DNA of 64,000 bases, from assembly GCA_007922225.1 (NCBI GenBank), contig ML679961.1:3144319-3208318 (forward strand), in the 5' to 3' direction. This stretch comes from Emydura subglobosa. Its lineage: Eukaryota; Chordata; Testudines; Chelidae. The notes under the pieces were generated by a model. That model had not been told where the DNA came from, did not search any database, and saw nothing but the letters and a program-made list of their open reading frames with translations. Below are positions 12,789-23,755 of the stretch, piece after piece; position 1 is the stretch's first letter, and the number at the start of each line of letters is the position of its first letter. Made by a program: the position numbers and the translations under genes.

Positions 12789-13343
12789 TTCCTTAGTGTG
12801 CTTTAGATAGTGGAGCCAGCCATCCTAACGCAACTTAAAACTTCCTAAAGTTGCATGTCTCTCGAGGTTGCTTGTTGTAGCTGGAGTGGTCTCTTTCCAG
12901 ACACTGGTCTGTATGTATCCACAGCTTCTGTGGATGCCTTGACAGAGTCTTCAAGTGCGTAGGTCATTTATTTTACCTTTTTTAAAGCAATGACTTGGTT
13001 TGGCCCCCATAGCCAAGACATGTTGGACTTTAGCAATTCATTCAGTGGTTTTGTCACTGTAGAAAGGTTGTGTAGGTATTTACCAAGGTAAATTACCATC
13101 CCCAATGCACATCTCAGTTTTGGTACGTTACTTAGTATATTCAATTCTCAGATTGCTTTTTACTTTCTCAGGGCTAGAACTAATTCCATCTTTGTTTGTT
13201 GTCTATCCCTCCTCCTCTCCCACAAACAAAAAAACCCAACAATTTGAGGTAGACAGAACACCCGTTTTCCATTGTCTAGCTTCCAGACTGACTGAGTAGT
13301 TTTGGACTTTGTGGAAGGTTTTGTGGTGATCTCCAACTGACGA

Positions 13344-13860
13344 TCAATATATCAGAATATTGTCCATGGACACTACAACTCCATTTGTGTTTGTAAACAG
13401 TTCTGCCATCTTTCTTTGGACAATTTCAGGTGCACTGGTAAGCCCAAAAGGTAATCTTCTAAAACAAAATCTCCCAAAGAGTGTCATAAATGTAGCCAGT
13501 TTAGCACTTTCTTCGGCTAAAGGAATTTGCCAGAACCTGCTCAAGGCATTTTAGAACACCAAAGCTCCTTTCACTTTGCGGAGGAAGTTGTCCGGTGTCG
13601 GGAGGAGATTTTTTTCTCTCACAACTGCTTCATTTACCAGTAGATCCACACAAGTCCATTTTTCCATTTTTCTTTGTAACCGATACCACTGGGGCTCACC
13701 ACACTGTTGGCTCAGAGTTCCTTCGATTATGCCGATCTGCTCCATTCTCTCCAACTCCGTTTCCACTTTATGAAGTAATGGGCTAGGAACTCTGCAAGGT
13801 CCATGTATGCCACAGGGTTCCGTACGGTCTCTTAAGGGGATTTGGACTGGATTGCCCTTT
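13344..13860 (-). pseudogene. Gypsy reverse transcriptase fragment
   Basis: The minus strand from about 13766 reads ETELERMEQIGIIEGT. Then comes WTCVDLLVNEAV (the CVDLxxLNxAV motif with one residue lost), followed across a stop at about 13551 by SRFWQIPLAEESAKLATF, FGRFCFRRLPFGLTSAPE and VVSMDNILIY. These are the classical Ty3/Gypsy RT blocks. The catalytic aspartate pair usually written MDD reads MDN, so the active site is lost as well as the frame. RNase H, which should follow towards 12800, is too decayed to outline. Confidence 0.85.
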
Positions 13861-14039
13861 CGAAATCAAATATCACTAAATATCCCATCAAGTTCTTCCA
13901 CTTTTCTCTCTAGGCCCATCAGGCTGCCACGCTGTAGCTGAGAAGGCTGTTGGTCTGTGGCCCTTTGATACCATGCAAAGACAAAAGCTATGCATTCACC
14001 GTGCAAATTGTTTCAATGGTGAACTGGCCTATGCAGTGC

Positions 14040-14205
14040 AGAATACCTCCAGGGCTCCTCAGAGCTGCGTCAGGTGACTTCCGCTGTGGGAAGGGTTGAA
14101 TGTGGGTGTAAATCCCGCTCCTGAGTCAATTTTACAGACACTGGTCCTACCACAAACGTTCAGTTTCACTCTCCAGGCAGGCTCTATTTCATCACAAGTA
14201 ACAGA
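14040..14205 (-). pseudogene. Gypsy aspartic protease remnant
   Basis: The minus strand contains KIDSGAGFT with the DSGA active-site tetrad at 14117-14128, preceded by a KLNVCGRTSVC strand. Retroviral-type proteases use D-[ST]-G-A as the catalytic loop. Downstream sequence is frameshifted, so no full domain remains. Confidence 0.65.
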
Positions 14206-14284
14206 TCCCAGAGACAATGGCTCTTGACTGTCTGTAATACAACAACTCCCTCACTGCTTTGGTGTGGCATACAGCTGCAAGATG

Positions 14285-14365
14285 CCCATATTTCATTCAA
14301 TTATTACACAGTGCGCCTCTGGCTGGATGTGCATCATCTCTTGGGATATGGTTTTTCCCCCCACA
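14285..14365 (-). pseudogene. Gypsy nucleocapsid zinc-knuckle remnant
   Basis: The minus strand reads a CTVCGGKNH segment, then further on KYGHLAAVCHTK. This is the pattern of a decayed pair of CCHC knuckles that ends gag in Ty3/Gypsy elements. One stop codon lies inside the second knuckle. It sits between gag and protease, as expected. Confidence 0.55.
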
Positions 14366-14569
14366 CACTGTGCATGTCAGCTGGAATTTGTCCCGCTTAG
14401 TCTGGGAGTTCTCTCTCTCCTTGCCTCAGAGGTTTTATGATAATGATTTTTAACACTCAAGTGTCTGTTTAGCTTCTAAGCTAGTCTCGGGTTTTCCACG
14501 TTGCTCCTGTCTTTTGTTTTATTTGATTAATTCTGGCTGCTTTGCTATCTGTACAGCTGTGGTTAGGGT

Positions 14570-15060
14570 TCAATCTCTCCAGTCGTAGCTGCTATGAAAT
14601 GCTTCTATCCATTGCCCCAATAACCAGCCTGTCTGATACTTTATGTTTTCAAGTCCCAAAATCAGTTCTTCAGTCAACGTATGCAGAGCTCTTATAAAAC
14701 ATTCAATATTTTCCCCCTGGTTCTTGAATTTCCAGGTGAAAACATGTTCTTTCCATAAACCACATTTCTCTGAGGTATAAAGCATGTATCAAACATGGTC
14801 AGAAACCTTTCCTAGCCATCTTTGTGACTTTCTTCAGTAAAGCCAAAGGATTTAAAGAAATGCACTACTTCATTCCTCATGGCATAAGTTAAATAAGATA
14901 CCTGAACAGCATCCATTTCTTTGTGGAATTTGTTTGCAATGTGAAATCTTGCAAAACACTGCTTCCCATTTGTCCATTGTGAAGGTCTGTCAAAAGTGAA
15001 GTTCTCTGAGGCGTTGAAGAGTGGCATGTTGATGAGATCCTGCAACTTTTGTCTTTTTGT
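14570..15060 (-). pseudogene. Gypsy gag fragment
   Basis: The minus strand from about 15045 reads PLFNASENFTFDRPSQWTNG and continues with a capsid-like block containing AMRNEVVHFFKSFGFTEE (about 14890-14830). This resembles the gag of vertebrate Ty3/Gypsy elements, where a DFSRPEEW-type motif is followed by an hxxFGLTEEE motif. After a stop near 14812 the reading continues in another frame through ALHTLTEE (about 14690). Stops within the next 60 codons show it is dead. Gag would have built the cytoplasmic particle. Confidence 0.7.
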
Positions 15061-15129
15061 TCCTTCTGTCTGCCACCTTTGGTGCTTTGTTCCTTCAGCT
15101 TCTGTTCTTAGTTTACTCCTGACGCCATG

Positions 15130-15985
15130 TCATGTCCCTCACTGTACCAGATAGTCTCTGTAGCCAGTCCCTGCTTATACACCCCAGATGTGTTCTCCAT
15201 AAGATCCTTTAATGCTCTGCCAAGTCTGGCTGAGGTTCGTTTAAATAAGGTATTTTACACACAGAGCCACCTAGTCGCTGAATGGGATAACACAGGTTAG
15301 CATTCCACCACACTGATCTCCATTACACCAGACTTCAGTCGATCACTCCAGTGAAACTAAGAGCAAAATCCAACCCAATCACCCTCTTTCCCAGAAGCAG
15401 ACCCAGGCCTTTTTCCTTCTCCCAACTGAAGGGAGACAAGGTTGAAAAGCCTGATCCATAGGTAGGAGAGTATCAATAGCGTTCTGCCTGTGTCGACCAG
15501 TCTAGGAGCTGGGCCCAGGCACTCACAGAGGGAGAAGATGCAGATTGACTCAAACAGTCATGGAAGTTGGAGCTAGGGGAATGGATCAGGCGGAGAGATT
15601 TTAATGTTACTGTGACCATGACTTTAATCAGTCAATAATTCATATTTGATGCAAAGAAGAGGGCATGCTAGCAGAGTCCTGGGTCTTTAAATTCAGATGC
15701 AAGGCAGATACAGCTGGACCTCCAGCAAGGACAACTAATATACAAACAGCAGAAGGTCCTGGAAGGGGAGAGATGCTTCTTTGGAAATACAATGTAAAAT
15801 GGGAAGAGGAGAAAAACCAGGCACCCAACCCTTTTTACCCCAGGGTAGAAAATACAAGAGCAGGATGATTGTGGCAAACACAAGGAACAGAGTCTAAGAG
15901 AGAGATGTTAATATCCGCATCTGCAGTGTCAGCTGCACAGACACCTTTGTGCGGGGTTGTGGATATAATACTGAGCCGGCACACC
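15130..15985. other. Unassigned sequence between Gypsy relic and CR1 nest
   Basis: About 15130-15350 may be the remains of the Gypsy 5' LTR (upstream of gag on the minus strand, with ATTAAAG near 15210), but no partner LTR was found. From 15360 to 15985 I recognise nothing. Frames of up to 102 codons show no motif. Confidence 0.35.
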
Positions 15986-16153
15986 AAAGTAACATGTCCT
16001 GTATAAGAGTGCTGCGAGTCACTTACATAGCGAAGAATCCCATGCACTGCTACAGACTGGGGACCGATGGGCCAGGCAGCTCTGCAGAAAAGGACCTGGG
16101 GCTTACAGTGGACAATATGAGTCAAGTGTGCCCTTATTGCCATGAAGGTTAAT
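15985..16153 (+). mobile_element. CR1 LINE fragment, sense (host of nested CR1, left part)
   Basis: The plus strand reads KNPMHCYRLGTDGPG and AEKDLGLTV, then CALIAMKVN up to the junction at 16153. These are the segments just after the RT catalytic block of CR1 ORF2. The right part of the same element continues at about 17506 with [17 protein letters not shown] reading, which follows on directly in the family order. Confidence 0.85.
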
Positions 16154-17505
16154 CATAGAATCATAGAGTTGGAAGGGACCTCAGGAGGTCATCTAGTCCA
16201 ACCCCCTGCTCAAAGCAGGACTAACCTCAGCTATATCATCCCAACCAGGGCTTTGTCAAGCCTCAGCTTAAAAACCTGTAAGGATGGAGATTCCACCACC
16301 TCCCTAGGTAACCCATTCCAATGCTTCACCACCCTCCTAGTAAAAAACTTTTTCCTAATGTCCAACCTAGACCTCCCGCCCTGCAACTTGAGACCGTTGC
16401 TCCTTGTTCTGTCATCTGCCACCACCGAGAACAGCCTAGCCCCATCCTCCCTGGAACCCCCTTTCAGGTAGTTAAAAGCTGCTATCAAATCCCCCCTCAC
16501 TCTTCTCTTTTGCAGACTAAACAAGCCCAGTTCCCTCAGCCTCTCCTCATAAGTCCTGTGCTCCAGCCCCCTAATCATTTTGGTTGCCCTCCGCTGCACT
16601 CTCTCCAAATTGTCCACATCTTTTTTGTAGTGGGGGGCCCAAAACTGGACACAGTATTCTAAATGCGGCCTCACCAATGCCGAATAGAGGGGAATAATCA
16701 CTTCCCGTGACCTGCTGCCAATGCCCCTCCTAATGCAGCCCAATATTCCATTAGCCTTCTTGACAACCAGGGCACACTGCTGACTCATATCCAGCTTTTT
16801 ATCCACCGTTACCCCCAGGTCCTTTTCTGCAGAGCTGCTGCCCAGCTCGTCGGTCCCCAGTCTATAGCTGTGCATGGGATTCTTCCTTCCTAAGTGGAGG
16901 ACTCTGCACTTGTCCTTGTTGAACCTCATTAGATTTCTTTTGGCCCAATCCTCCAGTTTGTTTAGGTCACTCTGTATCCTATCCCTACCCTCCAGGGTAT
17001 CGACCACTCCCCCCAGCTTAGTGTCGTCCGCAAACTTGCTGAGGGTGCAATCTACCCCATCCTCCAGATCATTAATAAAGATGTTGAACAAAACCGGCCC
17101 CAGGACAGACCCCTGGGGAACTCCACTTGTGACCGGTTGCCAGCTAGACATGGAGCCATTGATCACTACACGTTGAGCCCTATGCTCTAGCCAGTTCTCT
17201 ATCCATTTTATAGTCCATTCATCCAACCCATACTTCTTTAACTTGCTGATAAGAATACTGTGCGAGACAGTATCAAAAGCTTTGCTAAAGTCAAGGTATA
17301 TCACATGCACTGCCTTCCCTACATCCACAGAGCCAGTCACCTCATCATAGAAAGCAATCAGGTTGGTCAGGCATGACTTTCCCTTGGTGAATCCGTGTTG
17401 ACTGTTCCTGATCACCTTCCTCTCCTCCAAGTGCCTTAAAATGGATTCCTTAAGGACCTGCTCCATGATTTTTCCAGGGATTGAGGTGAGGCTGACCGGT
17501 CTGTA
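16154..17505 (-). mobile_element. Well-preserved CR1 LINE, 5'-truncated, antisense, inserted in a sense CR1
   Basis: The left edge is the CR1 3' terminus in antisense (CATAGAATCATAGAGTTGG, then AAGGGACC). The right edge falls in the RT domain at NYRPVSL. GTTAAT occurs at both junctions (16148-16153 and 17506-17511), either a short target duplication or microhomology. The coding part is uninterrupted, making this one of the youngest copies in the window. It splits a sense CR1 exactly between consecutive codons of the family reading (KVN / NGIL). Confidence 0.92.
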
Positions 17506-17703
17506 GTTAATGGCATATTGGATTGCATTAGTAGGAGCATTGCCGGCAGATCGCAGGAAGTGATCATTCTCCTCTATTCGGCATTGGTGAGGCCGCATTT
17601 GGAGGATTGTGTCCAGTTTTGGGCCCCCCACTACAAAAAGGATGTGGACAAGTTGGAGACAGTCCAGAAGAGGGCAACAAAAATGATTAGGGGGCTGGAG
17701 CAC
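16231..17703 (-). CDS. CR1 ORF2 C-terminal two-thirds of RT, open frame of 490 codons
   Basis: CR1 ORF2 encodes an APE endonuclease plus reverse transcriptase that performs target-primed reverse transcription at nuclear DNA. Here only the RT and C-terminal region remain, from [13 protein letters not shown] at residue 67 onward. Visible blocks are [14 protein letters not shown] (102-115), [11 protein letters not shown] (134-144, first catalytic Asp), [11 protein letters not shown] (193-203), FADDTKL (224-230, the catalytic Asp pair, intact) and [15 protein letters not shown] (around 344-358). It ends in a normal CR1 stop 77 nt from the 3' terminus. Residues 1 to about 62 are not CR1 ORF2 sense sequence. 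They are the reverse complement of the flanking sense CR1 read through by chance, so the start Met is artificial. Lacking the endonuclease and 5' end, it is not an autonomous element. Confidence 0.9.
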   Translation of the reverse strand: MLQPPNHFCCPLLDCLQLVHILFVVGGPKLDTILQMRPHQCRIEENDHFLRSAGNAPTNAIQYAINYRPVSLTSIPGKIMEQVLKESILRHLEERKVIRNSQHGFTKGKSCLTNLIAFYDEVTGSVDVGKAVHVIYLDFSKAFDTVSHSILISKLKKYGLDEWTIKWIENWLEHRAQRVVINGSMSSWQPVTSGVPQGSVLGPVLFNIFINDLEDGVDCTLSKFADDTKLGGVVDTLEGRDRIQSDLNKLEDWAKRNLMRFNKDKCRVLHLGRKNPMHSYRLGTDELGSSSAEKDLGVTVDKKLDMSQQCALVVKKANGILGCIRRGIGSRSREVIIPLYSALVRPHLEYCVQFWAPHYKKDVDNLERVQRRATKMIRGLEHRTYEERLRELGLFSLQKRRVRGDLIAAFNYLKGGSREDGARLFSVVADDRTRSNGLKLQGGRSRLDIRKKFFTRRVVKHWNGLPREVVESPSLQVFKLRLDKALVGMI

Positions 17704-18117
17704 AAGACTTATGAGGAGACGCTGAGGGAACTAGGCTTGTTTAGTCTGCAGAAGAGGAGAATGAGGGGGGATTTGATAGCAGCCTTCAACTACCTGAAAG
17801 GGGGTTCCAGGGAGGATGGGGCTAGGCTGTTCTTGGTGGTGGCAGATGACAGAACAAGGAGCAATGGTCTCAAGTTGCAGTGGGGGAGGTCTAGGTTGGA
17901 CATTAGGAAAAAGTTTTTTACTAGGAGGGTGGTGAAGCACTGGAATGGGTTACCTAGGGAGGTGGTGGAATCTCCATCCTTAGAGGTTTTTAAGCTGCAG
18001 CTTGACAAAGCCCTGGCTGGGATGGTTTAGTTGGGGTTAGTCCTGCTTTGAGCAGGGGGTTGGACTAGATATCTCCTGAGGTCCCTTCCAACCCTAATCT
18101 TCTCTGATTCTATGAAG
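17506..18117 (+). mobile_element. CR1 LINE 3' end, sense (host of nested CR1, right part)
   Basis: Resumes the sense CR1 and runs to the standard 3' end (GGACTAGATATCTCC, CCTTCCAACCC, GATTCTATGAA at about 18100-18117). Because the inserted antisense copy also carries its 3' end, 17517-18117 and 16154-16760 form a long inverted repeat with about 0.75 kb between the arms. Confidence 0.92.
17518..18030 (+). CDS. CR1 ORF2 C-terminal domain, open frame of 170 codons
   Basis: An uninterrupted reading of the last part of CR1 ORF2: [16 protein letters not shown] (residues 20-35), [17 protein letters not shown] (50-66), [18 protein letters not shown] (75-92), [19 protein letters not shown] (136-154). 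It ends with a normal stop, 87 nt before the element's 3' terminus. It carries no catalytic RT residues, since the catalytic half lies outside this copy. The Met at 17518 is just an internal codon. The true upstream reading is interrupted by the nested element. Confidence 0.85.
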   Translation: MDCISRSIAGRSQEVIILLYSALVRPHLEDCVQFWAPHYKKDVDKLETVQKRATKMIRGLEHKTYEETLRELGLFSLQKRRMRGDLIAAFNYLKGGSREDGARLFLVVADDRTRSNGLKLQWGRSRLDIRKKFFTRRVVKHWNGLPREVVESPSLEVFKLQLDKALAGMV

Positions 18118-20240
18118 ACAGCTACTCAGAGACCAAAGGCTGGATCTTTCACCTGGGGTTCCAAGCAGGACAGGCCTTGCTGAGGGAGGAGGATACACCT
18201 TCTAGAAGAGTCCGACTTCCCTTCGTTTCCCTGAAGTTAGTGACATGGAGACAGACAGCCGCAGTCAGCAATGGGTCCTGCCGATCTGGCGTCAATAACT
18301 GTTTCACTATGAGGGTAGAGAGACGCAGACGGCATTCAGCACCATTTCACTAATCTCGCTCTGGGATCTGGAACCCAGTTGGAAGAGCTTCTCCTGCGTA
18401 GGTCCGATATCAGTGGCCAGCTGTTCTGATCCTGGAGCACATCGTACTAGGTAATGCTACTCCCTGCATTTACCATCGGTGGAAGCCCTCTGGTTATTCA
18501 TGTGACAAGTGTTGTGGACACGGAACGTTTTTAATCCACATGCATCATCTTTCATTCAGGAAAGAAGATGCAAGCCATGGGGATGGAGGCTCAGAAGCAG
18601 CAGAACTAATTGATGTCAGAGTCGACGGAGTCCATTCTAAAAACATGCTCATCTGTACAAAGCGAGTCAGCCCAACCCAAGCAAAAGCCGCCGAATGCAG
18701 GTCCCGGTGACGTGAGGCTGGAGAGATAATCACAGGGCTCTCAGGAAGGAGCTGTGATTCACGTGGAGAGGGGGGGAAATCTAGTTCATTAAAGTACATT
18801 CCACAGTTAACTAAGAAAAGGCAGAAAGCAAAACCTCATTCTAATCTGCTCCCCACCGTGGAGGGTTTCCACAGCAAGAGACTGATAGCACATTAATACC
18901 CTTAATTCTGTCTGAAACCCATTACTGCAGCAGCCCCGCTACAAAGCCTGACATTTCTGCACAAGCAGATAACATCTCCCGTTACAAAAAATCCAATATA
19001 AACCATTATCCAGCATTTCTAAACCCGTCGGGGTAGCGCGCGGAGAGCAGCATGGGATCCGAGGAGAGAGCGCAAAGTACAACCAAACCAGTCTCAATCC
19101 CTGCACTCTAACAGCCCTGGCGCCAGGCGACCCCTGGTTAATCCCAGACAAGGCCCCGCTTAGGTGATGGCCATCATCCTGGCGGACACTGCGGGGCCTG
19201 AACCAGGGCACTCCAGACTAAAACATGAGTCTCCAGCTGGTGCTGTGACGTGCATCGAGAGTGGTTCAGGCACAGGGAGGGACCCACACCACACACTGGC
19301 CAGTGGGGTACACATAGCTAAAACCTCCATATAGCAGGGCCTTGGCCAGCCCCAGCTGACTGCCAGGGGAGTTAGGTTAGGTCCCAAGTGAAGACAGCGC
19401 CTCCAACACCGGGATCGCGGCAGACCCCAGACAACGAACGGCCTCACGGGAACGTTTCTCCTTGGAAAGAGCTTTCCTGAGCCCCGGGCCTGCAACGACC
19501 TCCCTTTGGCAGGATCCGTGCATGGCATGGAGCCCCCTTGACATCAGTGGGGCTCTGTGTGGGCACAGGGCTGTCACTGCGGGGCTGAGGCCACGGGCCC
19601 TGCTCCGGCAAAGCCCCAATGATGCTGATCAGAGCTTGCCCAAAAGAAGATGCCAGGAGGGGACCCCGTTATTTGTTTCTCCCCTTCCTCCATCACAGGC
19701 AAGGGACTTTTATTCCGCCACACTGGCCCCACAACGCTGAACCCCGCGTCGGTTTGTGAGTTATCCCCCTGCATACCGATGGTCACCCATTCTGCACCAG
19801 AGCAGGGCAGGAGCCCTATTCACCTTGGCAACAGAAGAGGCCCTTTAAAGCCATCAGAGTGGTAACCTCTAAACCGTTACCTGCCTAACAACGGGGCAGG
19901 GGGTTAGCCAGAGGCCACAGCCAGGCTGGGCCCATTGGGCAAGGTGCTGCTTCATGGCAGCGTTGGTGAGGCAGGCGTTGATTTGTCTGAAGTGACAACC
20001 CCAGGAAGAGAAATAACTAAGGCAAAGGGGCAAAAAGCACCTAAACAACTGAACACCCAGCAACCCCCCCACATACACAAACTGTTATAAGCGAAGCACA
20101 CGGAGGGCAACAGTGGGACGGACACGAAACACCAGCTGACCATAACATAGGCATGTACACACACACACACAAACACATTCTGCAAAGGCAGAGCTGACCT
20201 CAAGCCCTGATCCTGCATCAGAGCCATGCGGGTGGACCCT
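18118..20240. other. Anonymous noncoding DNA
   Basis: No gene recognised. The longest frames (122 codons, 19160-19528 minus; 119 codons, 19952-20311 minus) overlap frames on the other strand and show no motif. A short CA run lies at about 20157-20171. Confidence 0.5.
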
Positions 20241-20254
20241 TGATGCCCGTGGAG

Positions 20255-20625
20255 CTCTGCAAGCAGATCATCTACTCTGGCCTCCTGTGTGTCACAGGCC
20301 ACCGGCACCACACAGCCCCCGCACGTTCAACCCAACAACTGGAATTAGACCAAGATATTACAGCTCCCAAGAGACTCAACTGGTATGTGCCACAGGCAGA
20401 GAACAGAGATCCAGGTGCACAGGTGTTTGAGATTCCTGCAATGGCAGAGAAAGGACTAAAAAAATATATACCCAGATCTGGCACGTGACCTGCACTCCAC
20501 TCTGAAGAAGGTGGCAAAAAAAACCCACCAAGTTCACGGCCAGCCTGACCCGGGGAAAATTCCTTCCCGACCCCACATGGTAACCAGTTCGACCCTGAGC
20601 AAGAACCAGCCAGCCAAGGACCTGC
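20255..20625. mobile_element. CR1-type 3' UTR-like repeat
   Basis: The block contains ATCATCTACTCTGGCCTCC and a TGTGTCACAGGCCA phrase, a middle with GTGCCACAGGCAGAGAA, and an end with GGGAAAATTCCTTCCCGACC. From memory this order is a frequent turtle and crocodilian interspersed repeat related to CR1 3' regions; the first part matches a CR1 3' terminus in antisense. No coding potential. The exact subfamily is not assigned. Confidence 0.55.
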
Positions 20626-21640
20626 CACACACAATGTGCGGTACCACAGTGCTCTTCTCCCACCCCTTGTAGGCTGGGCTGCAATAACACGGCCAAGGGT
20701 TTTAATAAAGCCAAGAGCAGAGGTTTGTTTGCATCTTGTTCTCAGTTTAATCTGGGACAGGTGTTTCAGGAGAAATAATTCTAATCCCTTCTCACTGAGC
20801 CATTTTTCCTCCCTTTGATGCTCTGCATTGGCACATCCGTGGCAGCGTTCTGCGAGGAAAGCGCTTCAGTCTTTGTCAGCGTGGTGCCTTTTAAACAGAA
20901 GGTTGCCGTTTTACCAAGGCGCAGCTCGCACACAACTCCTTTGACATTGCTTTCTTTCCCAGCCTAGCGAGGCAAAGTGAAGGGGAAGCAGCATTTCAAG
21001 ACAGAGAGCGCTTTTCCAGTTTGTCTCTGAAAAGAGAAAGCTAGCGAAGGCCCCAAGACTGCCGCATTGGCAAGCTGCTCTGGAGCCGCTGCTGTTCAAT
21101 GCGTAGCACTGGTCCCCTGGGACCCTGCTTTAACTGCTGCCTAGGCTGTGTATACTCCACTAATCATTACTAATTGCTTTACTGCAACCACTCGCTCACC
21201 CCCCTTCTGTTGTTTTCTTATTGATCTCCTGGGAGGAGGAGGATTTGTATTTTGTATGGAACTACTGAGAACACTTTAGAAAGGGGCTGATCAGAGCGAA
21301 GGGAACAAGGAGGCAGCAGAGCTGTTAATATGCATCTCAGGCCGGGCGTCAGTGCGGTTTTGCTGCGTTTCACTATTTGTTCTTCTAGGCTGGCTGCATT
21401 TTGGCAAGGCAGCTGACCGCTCCTCAGAGGAATGCGCAATTAACACCCACGTTCTCCCCCCAGCCCCTACTCCTACCTCAGAGTCCTTAACTGAAAATCC
21501 TCTCCCCCCCCCCACCCCCTCCATTTTAGACTTTTGCATTGCACACTTTAATGCCGGAGAAGCCTTTTTTACTCTGGATGAGCCCTTGCTGCCAGAGGAC
21601 TGTCACGGCAGACAGCTGCAGAGCACGGTGCAAATCCTAC
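20626..21640. other. Anonymous noncoding DNA
   Basis: No gene or repeat recognised. A C-rich run lies at about 21504-21520. The 192-codon plus frame starting at 21352 runs into the LTR-like block that follows and has low-complexity Pro/Ser/Leu composition, so I do not call it a gene. Confidence 0.45.
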
Positions 21641-22287
21641 CTGTCACAGAATGCTCCACTCACCGCTGGTCTGCCACCCCCTCTGGGTCACTCTGGGGAT
21701 TCGCTCTCCAGGGCGACGCCCCCTTCCCCCATTTGCACGCCGTCCCACCGTCTCTCTCAGGTCTGCAGCTCCGCTCTTCTCTTGGAGTCACAGCATCCGC
21801 TGGCGAGGTCACTCAACGTGCAGCCTTTCCAGGGGATGGTCCTTCAGTTCTCGGCCACGCTCACAGGGACCCAGGCAGTCTGCCTGTTCACTGCCCCACC
21901 AGTCTATGCCGCACCCTCGGTGGCTGGTAGGGGAATCCAGGCCTGCCCACGACTCTGGGCTCCAGTCCAGGGACTCCCCACCCAGCAGTCCAGGGCTTTC
22001 CTCTCTCAGCCCTCCCTGCTCCTTGCCTAGGCTGCTTCCTACCGCTCCTCCTTCCCCTCTTTGCTCTGGGAGTGGGAGCCCCATCTCCTCATCCCTCCCC
22101 CCAGGGAGACACTGCCCTTTCCCAGCAGCAGCCTCTGTCTGCTACCAGCGTCCTGGCTTGATAGGCCCTGCCTGTTCCTGCCCAGCTGAACCTGCTTGCA
22201 GTCTTCCCTGATCCCTGGCTCTCCTTCCAGGTGCAGCCTGTGGGGTTAATAGGCCTGCCTGGCCACCCTAACCCTTCCACCCCGTCA
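21641..22287. mobile_element. Possible LTR or LTR-like block
   Basis: Starts TGTCACAGAATG and could end at CCCGTCACA, so the two ends would carry a short TGT-x-AC inverted repeat as LTRs do. Composition is pyrimidine-rich and gives several long overlapping Pro/Ser/Leu-rich open frames (up to 192 codons) in all plus frames, which I take as compositional. The 5 bases on each side do not match, and no TATA box or polyadenylation signal was placed. An alternative is simply a CT-rich unique region. Confidence 0.3.
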
Positions 22288-22829
22288 CATGCCCTCCACC
22301 TCAGGATTGCTATCCATGGCGGGTGGGGGGTGTATCACCTCCCCTGCGTCTCGTGCACCGCAGACATCTCCATTTTGCCTTTCCCCCTGGGGGTCCCTTC
22401 TCTAATATGGTCCCTTTCGGCAGAGTTCAGCTGCCTTGCCGTCTATCTGCCCTCACCTCGGGGTCCTTGTCATGCACAGACTATCTCTGGCCTACTTGAA
22501 CCCGGGGCAAGCGTCAGGCGCTCAGGCTCCAGAAGTGGGTTGCCCCCCGCTCATGCAGGTGACAGGCCTGCGGGGGAGACAGGGACTTTCCGACTGGAGA
22601 GCAAAGGGACCGGAGGGTGTGGGGGGAAGGGAGGAGGGAAGGAAGCGCCAATTCCCCACCCTAGCTGCAGGGAGCGCCTGCTCAGGAACAAAGGGGGCAG
22701 CTGGCATCTTCTTTTAAACAACTCGCCTGCCCTTCTGTCTCCCCAAATCCCACAGTGGCCTCGAAGCACCTCATAATACAGGTCCCCACCCATGGATAGG
22801 ATCAGCGGGGGCTAATTGCTTCTACGTCC

Positions 22830-23755
22830 AGTGTACGTGGGCATCAGCAGCCCGGGTTCAAGGACGAAAGGAGCTGGTCATCAAGGGGTCAGAGAGAGAA
22901 GAGTCCTGGCAGTTCAGAATTGCGAGAGGCCATGGTGGCATTCTGCACAGTCAGAGACGGAAAAGGGTGGGCGGGCCGTGCCCACCAGAGCGAAGAGGTC
23001 CGGGAGGAATTCCACACAGCTAGAAGTTTCCAACCGATACCAGGACCTCAATGTAGAAACTGTGGAAGATAGCTCTCAAAATCCAGCTGGTCCCAGGGAC
23101 TGGAGAGACGAAGGGGGCATGCCTGTGGACGGCAGCTCGGCCCAATCTGCAGGACATACAACCTTGCCCACAAAGAGTTCCCCAAACTCCTAAGGAAGAC
23201 AGACGATCCCTGCAGGGGTTCGCGACCCAGAAGAACCTTCTGCAGTGGACAGCAGACAACAGGACTGTGTGCTGTCTTCCCATTAGACAGCGCCCCAAGA
23301 TCGGACGGGCTTCTGAGAGCTTTGGGCAAGAAGTCAAAAGTGATGGTTCGTACGGCACTGATGACGCCACACCGGGGTACGCCTTGCAGACAGTAGACTA
23401 CTTCAGGGGACTCGGAAGCTGAATGTCCACGCAATCTTCTCTGAGATTCTTCCTGCCCCACGAGCGAAGCAACCAAAGAAGAAGGCAGGAGACTCTGGAA
23501 GTGAATCGCTGGCTAGCTAAGTGGTGGAGGGTTTTGGTTTTGTGCAACGTTGGTCCACGTTCTGTGCGGAGAAGGAGGCCGCATAGTTTGGATGGCGTCC
23601 ACCTCATCCAATCTCTTCAGGGACAGGCTGGCTAACGTCGTCAGGAGGGTGTTAAACTAGTAACAAAAAGGGAAGGTAAAAAGAGGGAAGGTGTGAGCAG
23701 TGTGCACAAAAATCAAGATGCTGAGAACAGAATCAATCAAGGAACCAAAGGAAGC
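22830..23755 (+). mobile_element. CR1 LINE 5' region with ORF1, sense
   Basis: This is the 5' part of a long, decayed CR1. An ORF1-like piece reads EVSNRYQDLN near 23020-23055 and is close to an N-RY-x-AL motif of CR1 ORF1. Further on the frames shift between KVMVRT near 23335, NRWLAKWWR near 23500, LDGVHLIQ near 23590-23615 and a last part DRLANVVRRVLN ending at the stop near 23658. The D-x-x-H arrangement near the end fits the SGNH esterase-like domain found in some CR1 ORF1 proteins. ORF1 is dead. The element continues after an LTR insertion at 23756. Confidence 0.7.

Larger units (their letters stand above)
12540..15130 (-). mobile_element. Ty3/Gypsy LTR retrotransposon relic
   Basis: Read on the minus strand, the domains come in the normal Ty3/Gypsy order: gag (about 15060-14570), zinc knuckle (about 14360-14290), aspartic protease (DSGA at 14117-14128), reverse transcriptase (about 13860-13344) and the zinc-binding start of integrase (12788-12561). 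Many stops and frameshifts separate them, and the integrase core is lost. The sequence upstream to about 15350 may hold the remains of a 5' LTR, but I saw no second LTR to pair it with. Individual pieces are listed below. Confidence 0.85.

Noticed and set aside
16231..17703. A host gene encoding a 490-residue protein
   Set aside because: Residues from about 67 on are CR1 ORF2 RT; the first 62 residues are antisense of a flanking CR1.
21352..22776. Several plus frames of 163-192 codons
   Set aside because: They overlap in all three frames, are low-complexity (Pro, Ser, Leu, Cys) and lie in a pyrimidine-rich LTR-like block. No motif.
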